This document shows, one piece after another, positions 15,044 through 17,198 of a stretch of 17,198 bases of DNA. The position numbers were made by a program, and so were the translations under genes. Source of the DNA: Frankiaceae bacterium. GTDB lineage: Bacteria > Actinomycetota > Actinomycetes > JADGOU01. The stretch is taken from contig JADGOU010000024.1 of assembly GCA_017882835.1 (NCBI GenBank), positions 1 to 17,198 of the forward strand, given 5' to 3'. A model generated the notes under the pieces. The model was given only the letters and a program-made list of their open reading frames with translations, had not been told where the DNA came from and ran no database searches. Each line of letters begins with the position of its first letter. Position 1 is the stretch's first letter.

Positions 15044-15091
15044 GCCCTGAGCGTCAGCCGCCCTGAGCGTCAGCCGCCCTGAGCGTCAGCC
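15044..15091. repeat. Three tandem copies of a 16-bp unit at the bioA stop
   Basis: GCCCTGAGCGTCAGCC is repeated exactly at 15044-15059, 15060-15075 and 15076-15091. The third copy contains the bioA TGA stop (15088-15086), so the array extends from the end of the coding region into the 3' untranslated region. Each unit holds a small CTGA-GCG-TCAG palindrome. Confidence 0.92.
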
Positions 15092-16390
15092 GTCCTGGGC
15101 CAGCGCCCCCACCACCGCGTCCGTGATCGCGGCCACGTCCGCCGCAGTGCTGATGTACGGCGGCATGGTGTAGACCAGCCGGCCGAACGGGCGCAGCCAC
15201 ACGCCGCGCGCCACCAGCCGCGGGGTGAGGGCCCGCAGGTCCACCGGTTCGGCCATCTCGACCACCCCGATCGCCCCGAGCACCCGTACCTCGGCCACCC
15301 CGGGCAGCGCGCTGGCCGGCGCCAGGCCGGCGGTCAGCTGCCCTTCGATCTCGGCCACCCGCTGCTGCCACGGCTGGCCGAGGAGCAGCTCGACGCTAGC
15401 CGAGGCCACCGCCGCCGCCAGCGGGTTGGCCATGAACGTGGGGCCGTGCATCAGCGCGCCGCCCGGCGCGGCGCTCACGCCGGCCGCGACCTCGTCGGTG
15501 CAGAGTACGGCCGCCATCGTCAGGTAACCGCCGGTCAACGCCTTGCCCACGCACAGTACGTCGGGCACCACCCCGGCCCACTCGCTGGCGAACAAGCGCC
15601 CGGTCCGGCCGAAGCCGGTGGCGATCTCGTCGAGCAGCAGCAGTACGCCGGCCTCGCGGCACAGCGCGGCCAGCCGGGTCAGGTACGCCGGGGCGTAGAA
15701 CCGCATCCCGCCGGCGCCCTGCACGATCGGCTCGACGATCACGGCCGCCAGCTGCCCGGCGTACCGGTCGAGCAGGTTGGCGACCTCGGCGAGATCGGAG
15801 TCGCGCACCGGCTCGGCGAAGCGGGGGCGGGGGCGCTCGGCAAAGACCTGCTGCGGCACCAAGGCCCGGAACAGGCCGTGCATGCCGGTCACCGGGTCGC
15901 AGACCGACATCGCCCCGGTGGTGTCGCCGTGGTAGCCGCCACGCACGGTGAGCAGCAGCCGCCGGTCCGGCTGGCCGCGACCCTGCCAGTACTGCAGCGC
16001 CATCTTCACCGCGACCTCGACCGACACCGAGCCGGAGTCGGCGAAGAACACCCGGGTCAGCGAAGTCGGGGTGATCTCGACCAGCTGCCGGGCCAGCCGC
16101 ACCGCCGGCTCGTGGGTCAGTCCGCCGAACATCACGTGCGCCATCCGGTCCACCTGGTCGCGCAGCGCCCGGTTCAGGACCGGGTGGGCGTACCCGTGGA
16201 TCGCCGCCCACCACGACGACATCCCGTCCACCAGCTCGCGCCCGTCCGCCAACCGCAGCCGGGTCCCGCTGGCCGACGCCACCGGCAGCACCGGCAGCGG
16301 ATCTACCGCGGAGGCGTAGGGGTGCCAGACGTGGGCCCGGTCGTCGGCCAGCAGTTGCTCGACCGCAGTCGGATCCCAGGCAGCGTCCAC
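15086..16390 (-). CDS. bioA: Adenosylmethionine-8-amino-7-oxononanoate aminotransferase
   Basis: A PLP aminotransferase making 7,8-diaminopelargonic acid with S-adenosylmethionine as amino donor. Features in order are WHPY at residues 22-25, SSWWAAIHGYAHP, VFFADSGSVSVEVA, RGGYHGDTTG, LLLLDEIATGFGRTG with PLP Asp254, and CVGKALTGG with PLP Lys283. MHGPTFMANPLA and the C-terminal RPFGRLVYTMPPY follow. The WHPY and SSWW motifs separate it from other omega-aminotransferases. The 434-residue length is normal. The GTG start has no ribosome binding site, so leaderless translation is possible. It is first in the bioA-bioF-bioD order and divergent from the helicase gene. No BirA box was recognised. 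Confidence 0.96.
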   Translation of the reverse strand: MDAAWDPTAVEQLLADDRAHVWHPYASAVDPLPVLPVASASGTRLRLADGRELVDGMSSWWAAIHGYAHPVLNRALRDQVDRMAHVMFGGLTHEPAVRLARQLVEITPTSLTRVFFADSGSVSVEVAVKMALQYWQGRGQPDRRLLLTVRGGYHGDTTGAMSVCDPVTGMHGLFRALVPQQVFAERPRPRFAEPVRDSDLAEVANLLDRYAGQLAAVIVEPIVQGAGGMRFYAPAYLTRLAALCREAGVLLLLDEIATGFGRTGRLFASEWAGVVPDVLCVGKALTGGYLTMAAVLCTDEVAAGVSAAPGGALMHGPTFMANPLAAAVASASVELLLGQPWQQRVAEIEGQLTAGLAPASALPGVAEVRVLGAIGVVEMAEPVDLRALTPRLVARGVWLRPFGRLVYTMPPYISTAADVAAITDAVVGALAQDG

Positions 16391-16564
16391 AGGGCGCCAG
16401 TATTCGCGTCATCCGACCGTGACTTGAGCCGCCCCTTTGGCACCGGCCGCGGCGGCCGACATCGTGCCCCTGGGCTTGCCTGCCGTCGCCAGATCGACAT
16501 AGCACCTGGGTAACTGGGTCAGTACATAGCGTTCGCACACGCGCCGAACTAGAGTGATCTCGAA
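16391..16564. promoter_or_regulatory. Divergent intergenic region between bioA and the helicase gene
   Basis: The 174-nt gap must hold promoters for both genes. A GTTCG-N9-CGAAC inverted repeat lies at 16531-16549, just before the helicase start. AT-rich patches near 16498-16503 and 16522-16529 are possible -10 regions, but no hexamer pair was convincing. The repeat is not the SOS box, which has the half-sites in the opposite order with a 4-bp spacer. Confidence 0.35.
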
Positions 16565-17198
16565 ATGGCCGACATGCAGCCGCAGTACGGCTTCTCCCAG
16601 GTGGCAGCCGGCGTGTACGGCCGCGGGGCGACCCTGGAGGCGCTCACCCCGGGCGCTCGCGTCCGCAGTGTGGTCGTCGGCTCCGCCGTCACGGTGATCA
16701 GCGCCCAATGGCACGGGTCCAACGCGATCACGCTCACCTACCGCGACGATGCCGGAAGCGTCGCGCAGACCCTGCTCTACCGCGACGTCGAGCCGTCACT
16801 CATTGTCGAGCAGGCTGCGCGGGCCTACGCGTTCGACGGTGACCCGAACCTCTTTCGGCTCGCGGCAGAGGCGCTGCGAATCCGGATGGCCGCGCGGTTC
16901 GACCCGATGCTGGCAGTGACCACCAGCGACCTGGAGCCGCTGCCGCACCAGATCAAAGCGGTGTACGGCGAGCTGCTCCCGCGCACACCGCTGCGCTTCT
17001 TGCTCGCGGACGACCCTGGTGCCGGCAAGACGATCATGGCGGGGCTCTACATCAAGGAGCTGATGCTGCGCGGTGACCTCGCCCGGTGCCTGATCGTCGC
17101 TCCGGGCAGCCTGGTCGAGCAGTGGCAGGAAGAGCTCCTGGACAAGTTTGGGATTCGGTTCGAGCTACTCACCCGCTCCCTGGTCGATTCGACCCCCG
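16565..17198 (+). CDS. SNF2/superfamily 2 helicase, N-terminal part (runs off the window)
   Basis: The open frame from ATG 16565 continues to the window end (211 codons plus one base). An N-terminal domain (about 15-80) begins QVAAGVYGRGATLEALTPGA and contains VTVISAQWHGSNAITLTYRD. A spacer FDGDPNLFRLAAEALRIR and the Q-motif-like LEPLPHQIKAVYGELLP follow. Next are Walker A LLADDPGAGKTIMAGLYIKE (Lys155) and motif Ia LIVAPGSLVEQWQEEL. ADDPGAGKT rather than ADEMGLGKT is typical of the large helicases in prokaryotic defence and modification loci (DrmD of DISARM, helicase/DUF1156 methylase/ATPase systems), by recollection. Full-length relatives have around 1000 residues. The ribosome binding site is weak. 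An ATG at codon 4 is an alternative. It is probably the first gene of an operon reading rightward. Confidence 0.85.
   Translation, partial: MADMQPQYGFSQVAAGVYGRGATLEALTPGARVRSVVVGSAVTVISAQWHGSNAITLTYRDDAGSVAQTLLYRDVEPSLIVEQAARAYAFDGDPNLFRLAAEALRIRMAARFDPMLAVTTSDLEPLPHQIKAVYGELLPRTPLRFLLADDPGAGKTIMAGLYIKELMLRGDLARCLIVAPGSLVEQWQEELLDKFGIRFELLTRSLVDSTP

Noticed and set aside
15044..15091. Triplicated 16-mer as a CRISPR array
   Set aside because: The copies are directly abutting with no spacers and the unit is too short.
16531..16549. GTTCG-N9-CGAAC as an SOS (LexA) box
   Set aside because: The actinobacterial SOS box is CGAAC-N4-GTTCG. Here the half-sites are in reverse order and the spacing is wrong.

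Overview
The window comes from a high-GC Gram-positive chromosome, most likely an actinobacterium. Supporting signs are the strong GC bias at third codon positions, the frequent GTG starts, a tRNA gene without an encoded CCA end, and the glmU-prs pair next to tRNA-Gln and a TetR regulator. That last arrangement resembles, from memory, the glmU/Rv1019 neighbourhood of mycobacteria. The genus cannot be fixed from the sequence alone.

Left part (1-4830), conserved housekeeping. On the minus strand, glmU (UDP-GlcNAc synthesis for peptidoglycan) is translationally coupled to prs (PRPP synthase), with a tRNA-Gln(UUG) gene upstream. On the plus strand, an acyl-CoA desaturase with three histidine boxes is followed 49 nt later by a TetR regulator. 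A palindrome and direct-repeat cluster sits on the desaturase promoter and is the natural candidate operator. Downstream are a perfect 29-bp tandem duplication and a 25-bp near-perfect hairpin.

Middle part (5300-9490), a decaying accessory region. A family III (CaiB/BaiF) CoA-transferase gene has a strong ribosome binding site but is frameshifted near its 3' end. It is coupled by a GTGA overlap to an ATP-grasp gene broken by at least three frameshifts. Then come a transposase C-terminal remnant, an inverted transposase-orfA remnant with two frameshifts, and a low-GC stretch. After these lie a small acidic protein made of two 36-residue repeats, a broken ArsB-type permease, and the first ~49 codons of a zinc alcohol dehydrogenase fused onto it. 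Several of the disruptions look like short tandem duplications.

Right part (9600-16390), intact genes again. These are a DUF72 protein, an OFA/MCT-like major facilitator transporter, a multi-pass protein of the LPG-synthase transmembrane (MprF flippase-like) family preceded by a short overlapping leader ORF, and the biotin genes bioA, bioF and bioD on the minus strand. bioF and bioD overlap by 4 bp. A 12-bp inverted repeat and a triplicated 16-bp unit covering the bioA stop codon lie between bioA and bioF.

Right edge (16565-17198). Divergent from bioA is the first 211 codons of a large SNF2-type helicase. Its Walker A motif and N-terminal domain resemble helicases of multi-gene phage-defence loci (DISARM DrmD-like, or helicase/methylase/ATPase systems). 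The window ends inside it, so any defence island lies beyond the edge. This edge and the CoA-transferase/ATP-grasp pair are the best leads for something not yet described.
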